This document shows, one piece after another, positions 24,776-37,410 of a DNA stretch of 64,000 nucleotides; the stretch's first letter is position 1, and each line of letters starts with the position of its first letter. The DNA is from Thereva unica (lineage: Eukaryota; Arthropoda; Insecta; Diptera; Therevidae). Under the pieces are notes generated by a model. That model made no database searches. It saw only the letters and a list, made by a program, of their open reading frames with translations, and was not told the DNA's origin. Both the position numbers and the translations under genes were made by a program. The stretch lies in NCBI GenBank assembly GCA_949987705.1, contig OX465283.1, forward strand, positions 48,584,953-48,648,952, written 5' to 3'.

Positions 24776-25255
24776 GGGGGCCTCAGTAGCTTAGGGAGTA
24801 AGGCGTCTGGCTACCATCACTGAGGTCCCGGGTTCGAATCCCTACGGTCCTTCGCCTTTTCCACTTTCCCACCAATATAACTTTTCGTCTTTCTTCTTCC
24901 CTCTTTACATTTCTGATTCCTCCTGTCATAGCCTTCTCTAGCCCTTCTCCGCTCCACCAAAGCGCATGTCATCGGTTGGTTGATGGGATTCAATTCGTTT
25001 CAGGAGGCATAACACTCCAGCGAGTTGTTTCTCGATGGCCCGCTGTCAGAGTGGCGATAGCAATGGTTGGGAGAAGGTGGAATAAAAAAAATATCACGGC
25101 TTGGTTATGGCAGTTCCTTCCTTTACTTTCTCCTTCCCTTCACTATCTTTCGACTAAAGCTGCTGTTCGATATTGCACTCTATACGAAAAATAAAATAGA
25201 TTGTCAACAGTATAAAGGGCCTTTCCTGAGCCTCTAGTCTTTCACATAAAAATTG
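24776..25255 (+). mobile_element. tRNA-derived SINE, full-length
   Basis: The head (about 24778-24850) has an A-box, TAGCTTAGGGAGTAAGG, and a B-box, GGTTCGAATCC, so it is tRNA-derived. The body includes CGGTTGGTTGATGGG and GGCATAACACTCCAGCG, shared with the truncated copy at 7735-8053. The 3' end (AGTATAAAGGGCC, then GAGCCTCTAG and TTTCACATAAAA) resembles the 3' tail of the Jockey-like LINE at 6614, its probable mobilising partner. Length is about 480 bp. Confidence 0.85.
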
Positions 25256-25394
25256 AATCTAATATGAATATATGGAATTTTTATACTTTTGCAATGTATT
25301 ATGTAAAAAAAAAGGTCGTGGCGTTTTTTTAGTATAGTTCACTTGGTCTTCTTATATCCCACCGCTGCCACCAATATTGATATCAACCAAATAA

Positions 25395-27140
25395 TTATAT
25401 TACAAACAAGATACAGGGCTTTTTATGGTATCCTTGAGTCATCCATTCTTCGGACATGACCGGGCCAACGTAAACGCAGTAGCTTGGCATGCGTCGAAAG
25501 TTTACACTCTTTGTATAAGCTGTACAATTCGTGATTGTAGCGTATTCTCCATAGATTGTCTGCATTGATTGGGCCGTATATCCTTCGGAGAACCTTCCTC
25601 TCAAATATATCCATCTTGTCCGCGGATTTTTGGGAGATACTCCATACTTCACACCAATACGTAGCTACTGTACATATGATGGATTTGTAGATTCTTATTT
25701 TTGTTTTTCTGTGGATGTCTCTGGATTTCATCACAGGCAGTAACGAGAAGTATATTCTGTTTCCGGCGTTTATTCTTCTTTGTGTGTCTATCGCAAGGCA
25801 GTTGATATCGTCGGCATATCCTGCCAACTGTTTGGATTTGTTAAGCAGGGTTTCTCCTTCTAGGCAGAGATTAAATAACATGGGTGCCAGCCCATCGCCC
25901 TGCTTTAAGCCTTGCTTGACTGGGAAGGAGTCCGTCAACTCAGCTTGTATTCTAACTTCACACCTTGTATTTTCCATTGTCATTTTTGTTAATTTTACTA
26001 TCTTTAGGGGGATGTTTAGGTCCAGCATTGTCGCATACATTTGTTTCCTGTCGATGCTGTCGTATGCTTGTTTAAAGCCGATGAAAAGTTGATACACGTC
26101 GATGTTATATTACCAGCATTTTCGGAGGATTTGCCTTATTGAAAAAAGTTGGTCCATTGTTGCCCTATTTCTTCTGAATCCAGCTTGGTATTCACTTATT
26201 GCGGCTTCTGCATAAGGTTCCAGTCTGGCCTATTTTATATACTGTGCTTAAAAGAGATATGTTTCTATAGTTTTCCACAGGTGAATTTGTTCCCAATCTT
26301 GTGTATTGGGCAAATATTACTGTGTTTCTTATCTTCAGGCATTTTTTCGTTCCTCCATATACAGCGTAGTAATTCATGTATAGCTGCCGAAAGCGATACC
26401 CTTCCTTGTTTGATCAACTCTGCTGGGATGTTATCAATTCCTGGAGATTTGTTGTTTATTAAGGATCTTTTGGCACTTTGTACTTCTTCCCAGGGTGGGT
26501 ACATTTGTTTCTCTGGTGTCATCGTAATGTTGTAGACGGGAATCTGGCAGATGTTTTTTCTTTCAGAGCTCTCCAATGCGGCCTGTTCTTGGGGCGATCA
26601 ACTTCGAATTTCTTTAGTTTGTTGTTTCTTTTTTCTTGAGTGGACAGCCGACATCTGAATCTGGATTTAACTAGAAAGTGGTCCGATTCACAATTCGCAC
26701 TTCTGCAGGATCATACTTGCGCCTCTGTCTATGAGTATGGTCTATTTGGTTGCAATATCTTTCGCTGGGAGGTTGCCATGTGTATTTGTGAATGTCCTTT
26801 CTTGGAAAATTTGTTGAGCTGATGATCATATTTTGCTTACTGCAAAATCCATAACACGTTGTCCGTTATCGTTTGATGTTTCGTGGAGACTTTCCAATAT
26901 TCGGTCTGTGCCAGTTCTCGCTTCCAATTTTGGCGTTGAGGTGTCCTATCACCATCTTGATGTCACTGGTAGGAGCCGTGAAATATGCGTGTTCAAGCTT
27001 GTAGTAGAAAGCGTCCTTTGTTGTGTCCGCTTTCTCCTCCGTCTCCGCATGTACGTTTATGATTGAAAGGGTGAAGAATTTTGTTCGGAGTCCTATTGTT
27101 GAACATAGACGTTCACTGATTGGCTTGAACTCTATGACGT
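25395..27140 (-). pseudogene. RTE-group LINE, decayed
   Basis: Read on the minus strand from about 27140, endonuclease traces come first (a decayed FNAK-like block, HKYTWQPPSERYCNQIDH). The reverse transcriptase follows from about 26576: NNKSPGIDNIPAELIKQG, then KHSNICPIHK. After frame changes and deletions, FIGFKQAYDSIDRKQM, QGLKQGDGLAPMLFNL and AGYADDIN are visible, then the C-terminal RWPGHVRRMDDSRIP. There is an internal deletion after the ADD motif. It is a different subfamily from the element at 496. Bases 25256-25394 hold nothing recognised. Confidence 0.8.
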
Positions 27141-27236
27141 TATGTGTGAAGTGAGATCACTATGGCATTATAATGGGCCTATCCTTTTGACCTAAGTGAA
27201 TGAGCTATTGGTTTAGGTCAGCTATATCTAACCTAA

Positions 27237-27330
27237 CCTATAGGGGGAATATTAGGTATCGGGGCCAGTCAGTGGATTTATTGGAGTCGAGTTCTTTGAG
27301 GCACTTGCATAATTCACGAGTCTGAAAAAT
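27237..27330 (-). pseudogene. Jockey-like LINE scrap
   Basis: The minus strand reads QTRELCKCLKELDSNKST and then a decayed form of the GPDNIPP block, matching the start of the reverse transcriptase region near 8530-8596. Only about 95 bp is preserved. Confidence 0.6.
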
Positions 27331-29924
27331 TAAAAATTCAATAATAATACAGTAGACGAACCACAGACAAATAAACTCGCTGGTAAGTCACTTATTTTTT
27401 GAATGTTGTCACAGTAAGAAGAACTAGTTCCAAGGTTCGCATATTATATCACAACATATTTAAGATGCAAGCATAATCATTTTTACTATATAAAAATTAA
27501 ACATCGTCCGTTCTCCTTTAAACCAGAAGAAAAATTTAACATTTTGCCCCTTTTTAAAAAAAAATTGTTTTTCTATTGTTTTTCGATCCAATTTGTCCCA
27601 AAAATGTTGATTGGTCCTTGGACAATCCCTCAAAAGGGACATGATTGGATCAACTTATCATGTTATCAACCCAGTCCTGCGGCAAGTTCAATTGGTAAAG
27701 CGTCTTGTGTCTCCATTTGCAGATTACAAAGAAAATTTCTCAACAAACACAAAAACCGCCCAGTAAAGGGACATACCGTTCAAGCAAATCCTGGGTACCT
27801 TTTAAGAAGGTCCCAGAGAATTGGTGAAGTTAAGAAAAAGAGAGGATATTGTCCCCCTATGGATAGGCAAACGCAAACGTCCTGTGCTCCAATGCTGTAT
27901 GTGGATCGTTGTAGAAAAGGAGCCACCGCACACCAGCCACAATAAACCTAATTCACACTCTATGGCTGCTATAGCCTTGGATTTATTGTAAACTGCTCTG
28001 TTAGGATCTGTGAAGTGTGCGGAGCTCTAGTGGAAAGCTCATTCTCGGACTTTAGTGGGGAAAAGCACTAAGAATATTCTAACCTAACGAAAGTCCTTTT
28101 TGTGTACATTCTGCTCCTCCAACCACTTCTCAGCTTGTCTTGTTACTTTTCTTAATTTCTCTTTTTCCGTAGTGTTCTCCGGTTGAAGTCCATTCAGTTT
28201 GTTTTTACGTCTATACATACGAGCGTCTAGTTGATGAGTGTATTTAATGGTGTAGCGAGAAAACATGCAACTTTAGCTATTTTTTATAGAGCACCGGACG
28301 TATAAGTAAGGAGGCACTTAAAGGGAACATTTCCTGACCACACAAGAAAGTAAGCTTCAAAGCATTTTCACGTTCCTTGTCCAACTAAATTGTCAGCACG
28401 GCTTGAATTTGTGATGTAAATGCTGATGGACTTCACTACCTACTGCGGAAGTCATGAACACTTTTAGCCTTTATTTTTTTACTTCCTCCTTGGCTTTTGT
28501 CAACAAAAGATTTAGTAAAATGGAAATGGAACCAAATTTTTTGAATAATCCTCGTCTTCATATGCAGAATTGAATTTAAGATAACTTAAAGGTGCTGCAA
28601 AATGATAAAGGCGCTTCAAGATTTTTATGTAGGGGCATTAGTCCTCGTGGAGCTTTCAGGAATCCTAGCTGAACCATGATTTAATTTCGCGTTGAAGATT
28701 TTTTTAACAAGCACAAAGGACCAGTTCTTCATTAAAATTAGAAGAGGAAGGTGGGGCTTAGAATTTTAGAATCTACTAACCAACTGCTGTGGGTATTGTA
28801 GTAATCTACTTATTATTATTACGTTAAATGCTGCAGTTTTCTTACTCGTATAATCTGAAGAAAATCCATTGCAATGCCGTAGCTACTCTCTTTAGCGTAG
28901 AGGGGCAAAGAAATTTTACTAAGATAAGGTCTATTTTTAAAAATGTTGCCTCCGCCAGTATAGTCGGTAGTACAGATAATTAGAATAGAATAAGGTACAT
29001 TCCCTCGACAATATACACACTCACACATCATCTGCTTGCGTATGCAAGGCTTAACGGCCCACATTACCCAATGGGCCAATCTACACTAGGATTCCTTCAG
29101 CAGCAATAGAACCGGTTTTTTACGAGAGGGGTATAGAAAAGAAGAAGGTAGTGTAGTAACATGTTCACCAGAACATTTTGGTGTGAAAATTTAACACATT
29201 CACAAAGTGCTTCTGCTAACTCTCTTACTCTTACATCTAGAATCTAATTTTCGGCATATATACAGATATCTCCGTCTAAAGACAAGAAAGTTACTCAAGA
29301 TAGAGCAAGACCTAGATTACAGGGATGCCAATTTGGGGGGAAAATGCTGAATGGCGTTTTTAGGGGCTTTTATTTTGGATTGTCGTTTAATTTTGTTCGT
29401 TCTTTCGATACACTAGATTTCATATATGAGAAAAACATGTGGGGCACCCCTGCCCCCGGGTTGCTACGCCGCTGTGTTGAGTGAAGGGCAGAAACAGGAG
29501 ATATGGCTAATGAAAACCGTACAGCATCTGCTGAGGGGCTCATTCCTAGCGTACTTGGTAAGGTAATTTAGGGTGTTGTGTGTGTCGGACTTCATCATTG
29601 AGTTTGATCTTGTCCGACAGAAACTGCACTTTAAGTTTTCCACTTAGGATGTCGAAGGCAACGTAAGATATGAGCAGTTTTCCCCTGCTATATAACGGCA
29701 TGGGATCAAGCATTTTCAGTGTCTCCAACTAGTGCGCTAGAGTTTGCTAGTCATGGGGGTCGTGTATCATTCAGCATTATTTCATTCCATCCAATGACGC
29801 TACAGCCTCAATCGAGACTTTGTCAACTCTAGGGCATTTTTCCAAGTTCTGACTGACTTTTTCTCTAGTTCTGACTGAGTTGCTATTGATTCACTGCTCT
29901 GGGCTGACGTTTCGTTGTCACCCA
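27331..29924. other. No gene recognised
   Basis: Short open frames only. One on the minus strand (28266-28084) reads plausibly as protein (TTEKEKLRKVTRQAEKWLEE) but matches nothing I know and has no supporting splice or start context. One at 29728-29546 is likewise unassigned. GGGGCACCCCTGCCCCCGGG near 29442 is a local GC-rich patch. Confidence 0.35.
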
Positions 29925-30119
29925 TTTTAGGGCCAGGTTGAAAAGCATTGAGGCCAACCCATTTTCTTGTCTAAGACCTATGTAGTCGCCTTTCGAACCT
30001 TCGGTTACTTTATTTTGGATCGTTACTTTCGCCAGTGCGGTATTGCTATAAGCAATATTATTATTAAGATAAAAATGTAAGATCCACTGCATCAACAAAA
30101 ACGAATTTGCAAACAACAT
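29925..30119 (-). pseudogene. RTE-group reverse transcriptase scrap
   Basis: The minus strand encodes AKVTIQNKVTEGSKG, then GLRQENGLASMLFNLAL, the segment just before the YADD motif in RTE-group LINEs. The rest is missing. It has the same general type as 25395-27140 but is clearly diverged. Confidence 0.6.
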
Positions 30120-30149
30120 ATCTACTTACTATAATTTGATAGAAAATTC

Positions 30150-30670
30150 CCTGCAAACATTCCGAATCGATATGGATGCGAGAGCGATTCATAAAAAGCG
30201 AAAGCTTTCTTCGATAACGAAATCGAGAACGATTCGAAAGCGTTATCGAAAATGATAAAAAAGGAACGCTAGAATGAATCTCTTTTGAGAAGGAATCTCG
30301 AAGGATGTGCATGTATGTGTGTTTCGTTTTCTCGAATCGATGTGGAATGTATCTCGAATCATTTTTATGAATATGTTTCGTTTTTTCGAATCGATATCGA
30401 ATGAATCTCGAATGATTTATTTGAATACATGTTTCGTTTTTTCGAATCGATATCGAATGAATCTCGAATATGTTTCGTTTTTTCGAATCGATATCGAATG
30501 AATCTCGAATGATTTATTTGAATACATGTTTCGTTTTTTTCGAATCGATATCGAATGAATTTCGAATATGTTTCGTTTTTTCGAATCGATATCGAATAAA
30601 TCTCGAATGATTTTTGTTTCGTTTTTTCGAATCGATATCGAATAAATCTCGAATGATTTTTGTTATTTAG
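30150..30670. repeat. Minisatellite with TCGAATCGATATCGAAT core
   Basis: About eight units built around TTTCGTTTTTTCGAATCG and ATATCGAATGAATCTCG occur at 30320-30665. Some units have an extra GATTTATTTGAATACAT block, giving two alternating unit lengths. Degenerate units (GAATCGATATGGATG, GATAACGAAATCGAG) extend left to about 30150. The core is rich in TCGA and ATCGAT palindromes. Confidence 0.85.
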
Positions 30671-32568
30671 GAATGTCACATTAACGCATTTTCGCCAATA
30701 TACATAGGTTAAACATAAAGCTATAAAACGCCGAAAATGCAAAACCATAAATAACATAAGACGGGAAAGTTCGGATCATATTTTTCAATTTGCTCACGTT
30801 TAAGCATTTTCGCTAGACTGGTTGGCTCCAATCCAAGATTTCTATTATTTTTTCTACAGGAACAAGCTAAAAGTCAATTGCCAACTACATACATTACTCA
30901 GTGATTGGTTTTTTTTTTTTAGTTAAAAACATCAACCAGCACACATACAGATTCGAGGTCATCAAAATTCGAAACCATGCATTCGCATAGAAAGCGCATT
31001 TATTTCATAATAAAAAAAAAGAAACGGCAACGGAAATTATAAAATGCAGAATTATAGGAATAATGGAGCTCAAATTGCATTCAACCAGCAGAAACTTCGC
31101 AAAGAGCATTTGGCTTGAACAAATCCTTAGACAAATTGTGGAAATCTCTGCATGCATATCCTGAATTCCGCCAATGGTATATTGTGAACTGAATGATGGT
31201 CTAAGAACAAAAGTATACTAAAATATTAGATTTAAGAATCCATTCGCTAGACAATATCCTCGGGCAGGAAGTCTTATTTGACGGTGCTTTTGGAGACAAA
31301 TCAAAAAGAAAGTTTCGTACCAAGTCACCATTATTTTTAATTTTTCTGCAGTTTCAGATTTTGCCATAAAAAGTGCACACACATGAAGATTTCACCTCTA
31401 TTCTTGAAATTGTACTGTATGGTGGGGGGAAAAGATGAAACTGAATTCCTGGCGGAAAAATGTACTAAAGAAAGTTGTCTTTCTAAGGCTGCAATAGACT
31501 TATGCACTCAGGCACAAAGAATGGGGGAATTTTACTTAGTTTATGTTTATATCAAAATGCAATTTCATTGCTCCTTTCTTTATCAATTGATTTTTTTTTT
31601 TCGTGAAAAATGGATGGTGCAGACAAGTTCACCTGAGCTTTGACATTAAGTATCCGTTTTTCTTGGAAATTGAATTGTTGTCTTTCAAATTTTAATATGC
31701 CTCGACAAAAAATTTCTTTCATATTTCAAATATTATTAGTACATGCAGGCATAAAAGACTATTAGGTATACATACACATTTCTTACAATCTGTTTTTTAA
31801 CAGTTTGAGAAGAGAACTGAAATACATATATTAGACTAACTGACCCGGCAGACTTTGTCCTGTCTGACAACTCACACAACAAAACAAGTTAAATTCAAAA
31901 GTCCAATCATTCTGAATCCTTACAATTCTTTTGATCAAAACATCTTCGCCTTGGTACTTTCTCTGATTAATTAACTTCTGTCACAATGTTCATTAGTTTT
32001 TTCACAGACAGTCTGGTGTCATTGCAAAGTCTTGGTTGATTTATATTTCGCAGCATGGTAATTATCCAACCGACTTTCAACTGCTGATTATTACCCCGTT
32101 TATGACTACGTTGAAAAGTTGAGTCGAGTTTGAGTTTAAATTTCGATCACCGGATATGATGTCGAGAAGAGTTCAGTTTGATCTGAAATAGAGTTCAACT
32201 GAAATCAAACCATATCTACAAATGTTGGTGTGAAATTCTCATTTATAGATACCGAAAAATTCAGAACGAATTAATTTTATATCCTGTGCCAGCTAAAACC
32301 CCAAATACAAAACTAATGCCGAAGGCGAACTTCACGGAAGGTAAACAAAGAAAACAAATGTCACTTCAACCCAATTACAGCTCAACCCGCGAATATGAGG
32401 CGATATATCCAGGAAGGAGAGCTGAGATTAATTGACTGGGATGAACCTGGGTTGATCTGTGTTGAACCTAGTCATACCGGGGTGTATACGGTGGCAAATC
32501 GGGCAGTTTGAGATAGTTCGAAAATTCCTAAAATTCACCAAATCCACCGATTTGTACGAGATCAGCTG
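30671..32568. other. No gene; start of another repeat
   Basis: Near 31842 the sequence TAGACTAACTGACCCGGCAG resembles the 5' ends of widespread arthropod repeats; the element could not be delimited. Bases 32100-32480 are enriched in GTTGA/TCAAC words like those at 9621-9829. No exon was supported. Confidence 0.35.
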
Positions 32569-33908
32569 ACCACAAGGTCCAGCTCACGAACCGCCGATTA
32601 TCGAACACCCGACGAATCAGTTTCTCGATACCGACCGACAAATTATCGCGGTGAAGACGGCAATAAAATCGCTGGAAAATGGCAAATCGCCGGGAATAGA
32701 CCAAGTCACTGCCGAGATGATCAAAGCCGGAGGTGATGTCTTATCACATCGACACCATGTCCTCATAACACACATATGTATGGCATTCGGATCGTATCCC
32801 GTCGGCGGGAAGAAAGCGATCATTGTCCCAATTTTGAAAAAATACGACAGTCGTTAATGCAAGGTTGCATCTTGGATACATTGATCAAATATTCGCACTC
32901 CGTCAGCTAATAGAAGAAACGGCAAACGAACTGTCGTCGTTTTCATCGATTTCGAATTTCGATTGAGTCGATTGGAGCAGCTTATGGAGAGCCTTGGAAA
33001 CCGAACACGTGCCGTTGAAAATTATCCAACTACGATGGCTCAATTAAGAGCGTTCGTATTCGAAGTGACTTATCCGAGGAGTTCCCGATTCAAACAGGTG
33101 TCGGACAGAGAGCCTTCGCTTCGCCACTTCTCGTCAACGTTGTGATCGACGCGATTATGCGTGAAGCATTCGATGGACGACTCGGACACGATAGCGCCGT
33201 CTTCGCCGGCACGGATGCCGAAACAACGTACATCTTATACGACATTTCCAACATCACCCAGTCATACGGGTGTAAAATCAATGCGGGAAAGACCAAAGTG
33301 CTCATAACCAACGGATCGAAGGACAGTGTTCACCTCGATGAAACCCAAATCGAACAGGTTCCGATGTTCAAATATTTGGGAACATTGCTTAAGGCAGCGA
33401 AAGTGGCATCGACGGCCGACATTCACTGCCGCAATGGCCATGCAACAGCAACATTCGCTTCACTCAGGCAGACTGCTCAAACCGGACGTCAACAAGATCG
33501 AGGTCTTCCAAATGCGATGCTTGAGGCACATTCTCGGTGTCTCACATCGCGATCGGCTTTGAACGGAAACAGTTAGAAGAAGAAATACAAGAACTTCGAC
33601 TATGATGGTTTGGATATGTTTGCCGAATGGATGATAACCGCCTGCCACGTAAACTTCTCTAGCGAAACCGTTCCGAAGACTGGAGAATTCAGTGATCGGC
33701 ACCGAAGAAAAACTGGCTAAAGAATACCAAGTGCGAGCTAAAGAATCAACGATTATCAGTCGAATAAGGAAGGAAGGAAGGAATTCAGGAACGAATGGAA
33801 ACGAATCGTGAATAGAGTTCAAGACACAACGGCACCGACAACAGCGTATCCGTTGCGGGGACGTCCAGCTCCGTCCGCCAGCTAACGGATCAAGGAAGAA
33901 GAAGAAGA
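32569..33908 (+). pseudogene. RTE-group LINE, 5'-truncated and deleted copy
   Basis: Same family as the element at 496-3199. It begins at the position matching about 1545, keeps the reverse transcriptase block GIDQVTAEMIKAGG, loses several stretches through deletions and frameshifts (around 32850-33070, and where the FADD region should be), and ends with the same CAGCTAACGGATCAA plus a GAA-rich tail. It is much more decayed than the first copy, so the family has been active at more than one time. Confidence 0.85.
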
Positions 33909-34221
33909 CCAGGAATAGAATTTTGAATAGTTGCATTTGGATCATTGACATTTGATGTTTATGGGTTTTTGGCAGCCCATATAGCCGGTCCGCTCAGCCA
34001 AACGTTGTTTTGCACAAAGTTAGCGTTGGTAAGAGCTACAGAAGTCAACGAAAAGCTCATAGTTGCTGTAAGTGACTTGGCGTAACCCTTGATTTCCAAC
34101 GATGTGTTCAAGGCGTTTTAGCACCGATGCGGGTGTTTGAGTCACGCATTAAAACAGAATAGAGCGAAAAAACTCAGTCAGTCGCATATAAAACTTGATC
34201 TTGCTGTCATCGTCTTCGTCT
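33909..34221. other. No gene recognised
   Basis: No termini, exon or RNA gene could be supported between the two oppositely oriented LINE fragments. Confidence 0.4.
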
Positions 34222-34610
34222 TCAGTTGGAGCACAGCGTGGTATTTGTTAGTCTAGTACGCAGGCGTACGGTAATAATCCTTTCAGAAACTGGTGACAAG
34301 CTAATGAGGCTGTAGTAGACCTCCTTGGTGAGTATTACGCCAAAGCCATTTCGACGACTTTCAGTTTCATTTCTGCTAGAATATGTATAACAAGGACTCA
34401 CCGATTGGACATACATATACTCGTATATATTCCTCGCATCGGGCCATCTGATCTCGCTGAGTCCCATTACTTTGATTTTATGCCGGTTCATCTCGTTGAG
34501 GACTTCATCCAGCCGTCCATTAGCAAACAGTGTTCTCACATTCCATGTTCCAATTCGTGTCCTTTTTCGATAAGCAAAGGTCGTCGTCTCGTTGGCCATT
34601 CGGTTTCACT
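34222..34610 (-). pseudogene. LINE endonuclease N-terminal fragment
   Basis: The minus strand encodes RIGTWNVRTLFANGRLDEV, then HKIKVMGLSEIRWPDA, RNETESRRNGFGVILTKE and PVSERIITVRL. This is the N-terminal half of an AP-type endonuclease of the RTE-group type, the part missing from the copy at 496. A short insertion near IYEYMYVQ replaces part of the usual sequence, and the frame ends shortly afterwards. Confidence 0.75.
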
Positions 34611-34860
34611 TCCGAGGCATATAGTCCATTCAAAACGCGGGGGGGTGTTCCAAAATAACACCGTTAAGAAAATCGAACCCTAAAGGTTTTTGGGGTCGCT
34701 GATCACGAAAATCGAGGTCCCGCGGTCCTAAAATTAGGGCGTCACCCCTAAAAATGCAAAAAACACCCCTTTTTAGGGGGTTTTCGCGATTATTTTAGTA
34801 ATAATGACAACTAATGCGATGAAATGCACTTTTTTTAATATTTATTTGCGAAGGTGGTTG

Positions 34861-35661
34861 TGTTGTAGCCACGTTGAGATATGCTGATTTCTCTCGATGT
34901 ACTTCTTAGGAAAACACGTTCAACCTTTTTTCTTTCACTACTATGAACACTTTATTTAATAATTTTAACAATAGTTTGAGTTCGCCTTTAAATGTAAGAT
35001 TACACAATAGATATCACAAGCGTTCTTAATAATTTTATTTTGAGAATAACTTAGAGTTCACGACTATTATATGTACAATAGATTTCACAATGATTAAATG
35101 CTCAAATTGTTATAATAATTAGATTTCACTTTTACACGTCCGATCGGTTTCACGATAACTTTGCAAGAGAGCAGATCTCCTGTTCAGAACTTTTCTCATC
35201 ATCTAAAATTGAATATTATTCACCGTTTTTCACCGTTTTTTTTTGAACCCGAAAAATTCATCAGCTGGTTGAAAAGTGGGGCAATTCCCCTTTCGATAAA
35301 TTTATATACCAGCTGATCCCGTAACACAACGAAGAAAGGGAAGTAAAGAATTAGAACTGACAGTGCTAAGTGCAATGTGTTTTGGATGGTGTTTGTTTAC
35401 ATGATGAGGTGAGTATTGGATTTAAATATATTTATAATTATTTTACTGAAATTTATGTCATCGTGAAACCGTTGACAAAATAATTACGTTTACAAATTAT
35501 TAAATACATTTTCTTATTTTATTTTAAGGGTACTACTTTATGGAGATCGATTTGCTGGATGGACAAACCAACAATTTTAGATAAGTAATTTATTCATTTT
35601 TTAGGATAATTTTCTTTGTTGAATTTTCTATTTTAGGTCGTCGACTGTTGAAGACGCAACA
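34861..35661 (-). repeat. BEL 3' LTR (in transcript sense)
   Basis: 801 bp; as written it begins TGTTGTAGCC and ends GACGCAACA. It matches 42259-43059 with no difference that I could find. Confidence 0.95.
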
Positions 35662-35668
35662 TCCTCCC
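35662..35668 (-). promoter_or_regulatory. BEL polypurine tract
   Basis: On the minus strand GGGAGGA lies directly before the 3' LTR, where plus-strand priming takes place. It is short for a polypurine tract but correctly placed. Confidence 0.5.
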
Positions 35669-35930
35669 GGGCCAGAATAAGCAGGATTGTGCACGTACGT
35701 CTACCACGGTGCCAGGACATCTTGGAAGTCAGGGGGTACGTCTGCCACGGTGTTGGAACATCTTACATCATTACATCTTTAAGATCTGGAATTAGCTAAG
35801 CAAACAGGAGGTTCGTAGAGGATAGTAAGGACTCAAGGTTAGTTTGGATAGTTTTTGGGATAGTTTTTTTTGTGTTCATTAATTGTGTTTGTGCAAATAA
35901 TTAATCAGGCATGCGTTAATAGTTAAACTG

Positions 35931-37410
35931 TTAATTGATTGTTTCTTTGTGTAAGTTTTTTAATGGGATAGGGTTATCGATTGGTAGACGAGAAACTTTG
36001 ACAATTGGCCTTCGAATGATAGCATGCTTGATACGAATGTCTGCTACACGTACTAATCCATCCTTTCCTGGAAGAACCTCCACAATGCGCCCTAACGGCC
36101 AATTCATCGGGCTTAATCGATCGTCCTTGACGAGGACGAGATCTCCTTTCGTTATATTAGGGTGTTGAGTGATCCATTTGGGCCGTTGTTGTAGTCTGGT
36201 TAAATATTCGCTAGACCATTTTCTCCAAAAATGTTGTGAAAGTGATTGAGTAAGCTGCCACCTGTTCAGCCGGTGCGGATTGGTCGTTGAGAAATCCTCT
36301 TGTGGTGGAGCTAGCAGAGAATCGCCGATTAAAAAGTGTCCTGGTGTGAGCGCACTTGAATCATCAGGGTCTGAGGTTAGTGGACACAATGGTCTTGAAT
36401 TCAAGCACGCCTCGATTTGCGCTAACACGGTCGACATCTCCTCGAAGGTAAGCGTTGAATTTCCCAGAACACGTCGGAGATGGTACTTAGTGGATTTAAC
36501 CCCTGCCTCCCAGAGGCCACCAAAATGAGGTGCATGTGGGGGATTAAAATGCCAAAGAACTCCTTGGTGTGACGTTTTCTCTGCAACTTCCATTTGTTTC
36601 GTTACGATGTCCTTCAGATAAGCATTAGCTCCCACAAAATTTGTTCCACAGTCACTGTAGACGTGTTTACACAAGCCACGTCTTGCCACAAATCTATTAA
36701 AAGCTGCCAAAAATGCTGGAGTGGTCATATCACTCACCAGTTCAAGGTGAATTGCCTTAACAGCTAGGCAAACAAATAGGGCAATATAATCTTTAGACGA
36801 TGGGGCTCCGCGCCTTTTACTTGTTTTGATATTAAAGGGGCCACAATAATCAATCCCGGTATGCGTGAAGGGTCGCGTAATGTTAATCCTTGGAGAAGGA
36901 AGATCGCCCATGAATTGCGTGTTGGTTTGAGCTCTGAAACGATGACATTTCACACAGGCATGAATAACCTTTCGTACCACATTTCTTCCATTTAGCACCC
37001 AGTATTTCTGTCTGAGAGTGGACAAAGTTAGTTGTGTTCCTCCGTGTAGTGTTAGATGATGGTAATAATGTACGAGAAGATTGGTCAAATGTCCTGATTG
37101 TGGGATAATAATGGGGTGTTGTCTATCAAAGGATATGTCGGCGTTGCTAAGGCGTCCTCCGAGACGCAGCAGTCCATCGTTGTCAATGACGGGATTAAAG
37201 TTTTGAAGTTTGCTCTTGCCAGGTAGCGGCTTCTCCGAACGGATGTGTTCGAGTTCCATAGAGAAATTAAGATTTTGGTCAAACCTTAACCAGAATTTTG
37301 TTGCCTTCTCTAGTTCTTCAGAAGTTAGCCAAGTAGAGGCGCGATCTCCGCGTCGCACACGAAAGCGCAGGCAGTACGCTGTGACTCTAATGAGTTTTGT
37401 AAATGATTTA
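35931..37410 (-). CDS. BEL/Pao integrase frame
   Basis: Counting from the methionine at 37358, 475 codons are present; the frame is open upstream to about 37413 with FTKLIRVTAYCLRF, the usual link from RNase H to integrase. It inserts reverse-transcribed element DNA into the host chromosome. Visible: a zinc-binding part with HYYHH...H (97-105) and CVKC (135-138), and a catalytic core with D170 in GIDYCGPF, D236 in YSDCGTNF and E284 in GLWEAG. The C-terminal part contains RPKW, GDLVLVKDD and WPLGRI, typical of BEL/Pao. The frame differs from the preceding one, so it probably needs recoding or is disabled. All catalytic residues are intact. Confidence 0.9.

Noticed and set aside
27544..27945. 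133-codon plus-strand open frame
   Set aside because: No known motif and no homologous pattern; probably chance in repeat-derived sequence.
33460..33951. 163-codon minus-strand open frame
   Set aside because: Antisense shadow of the decayed RTE-group LINE copy.
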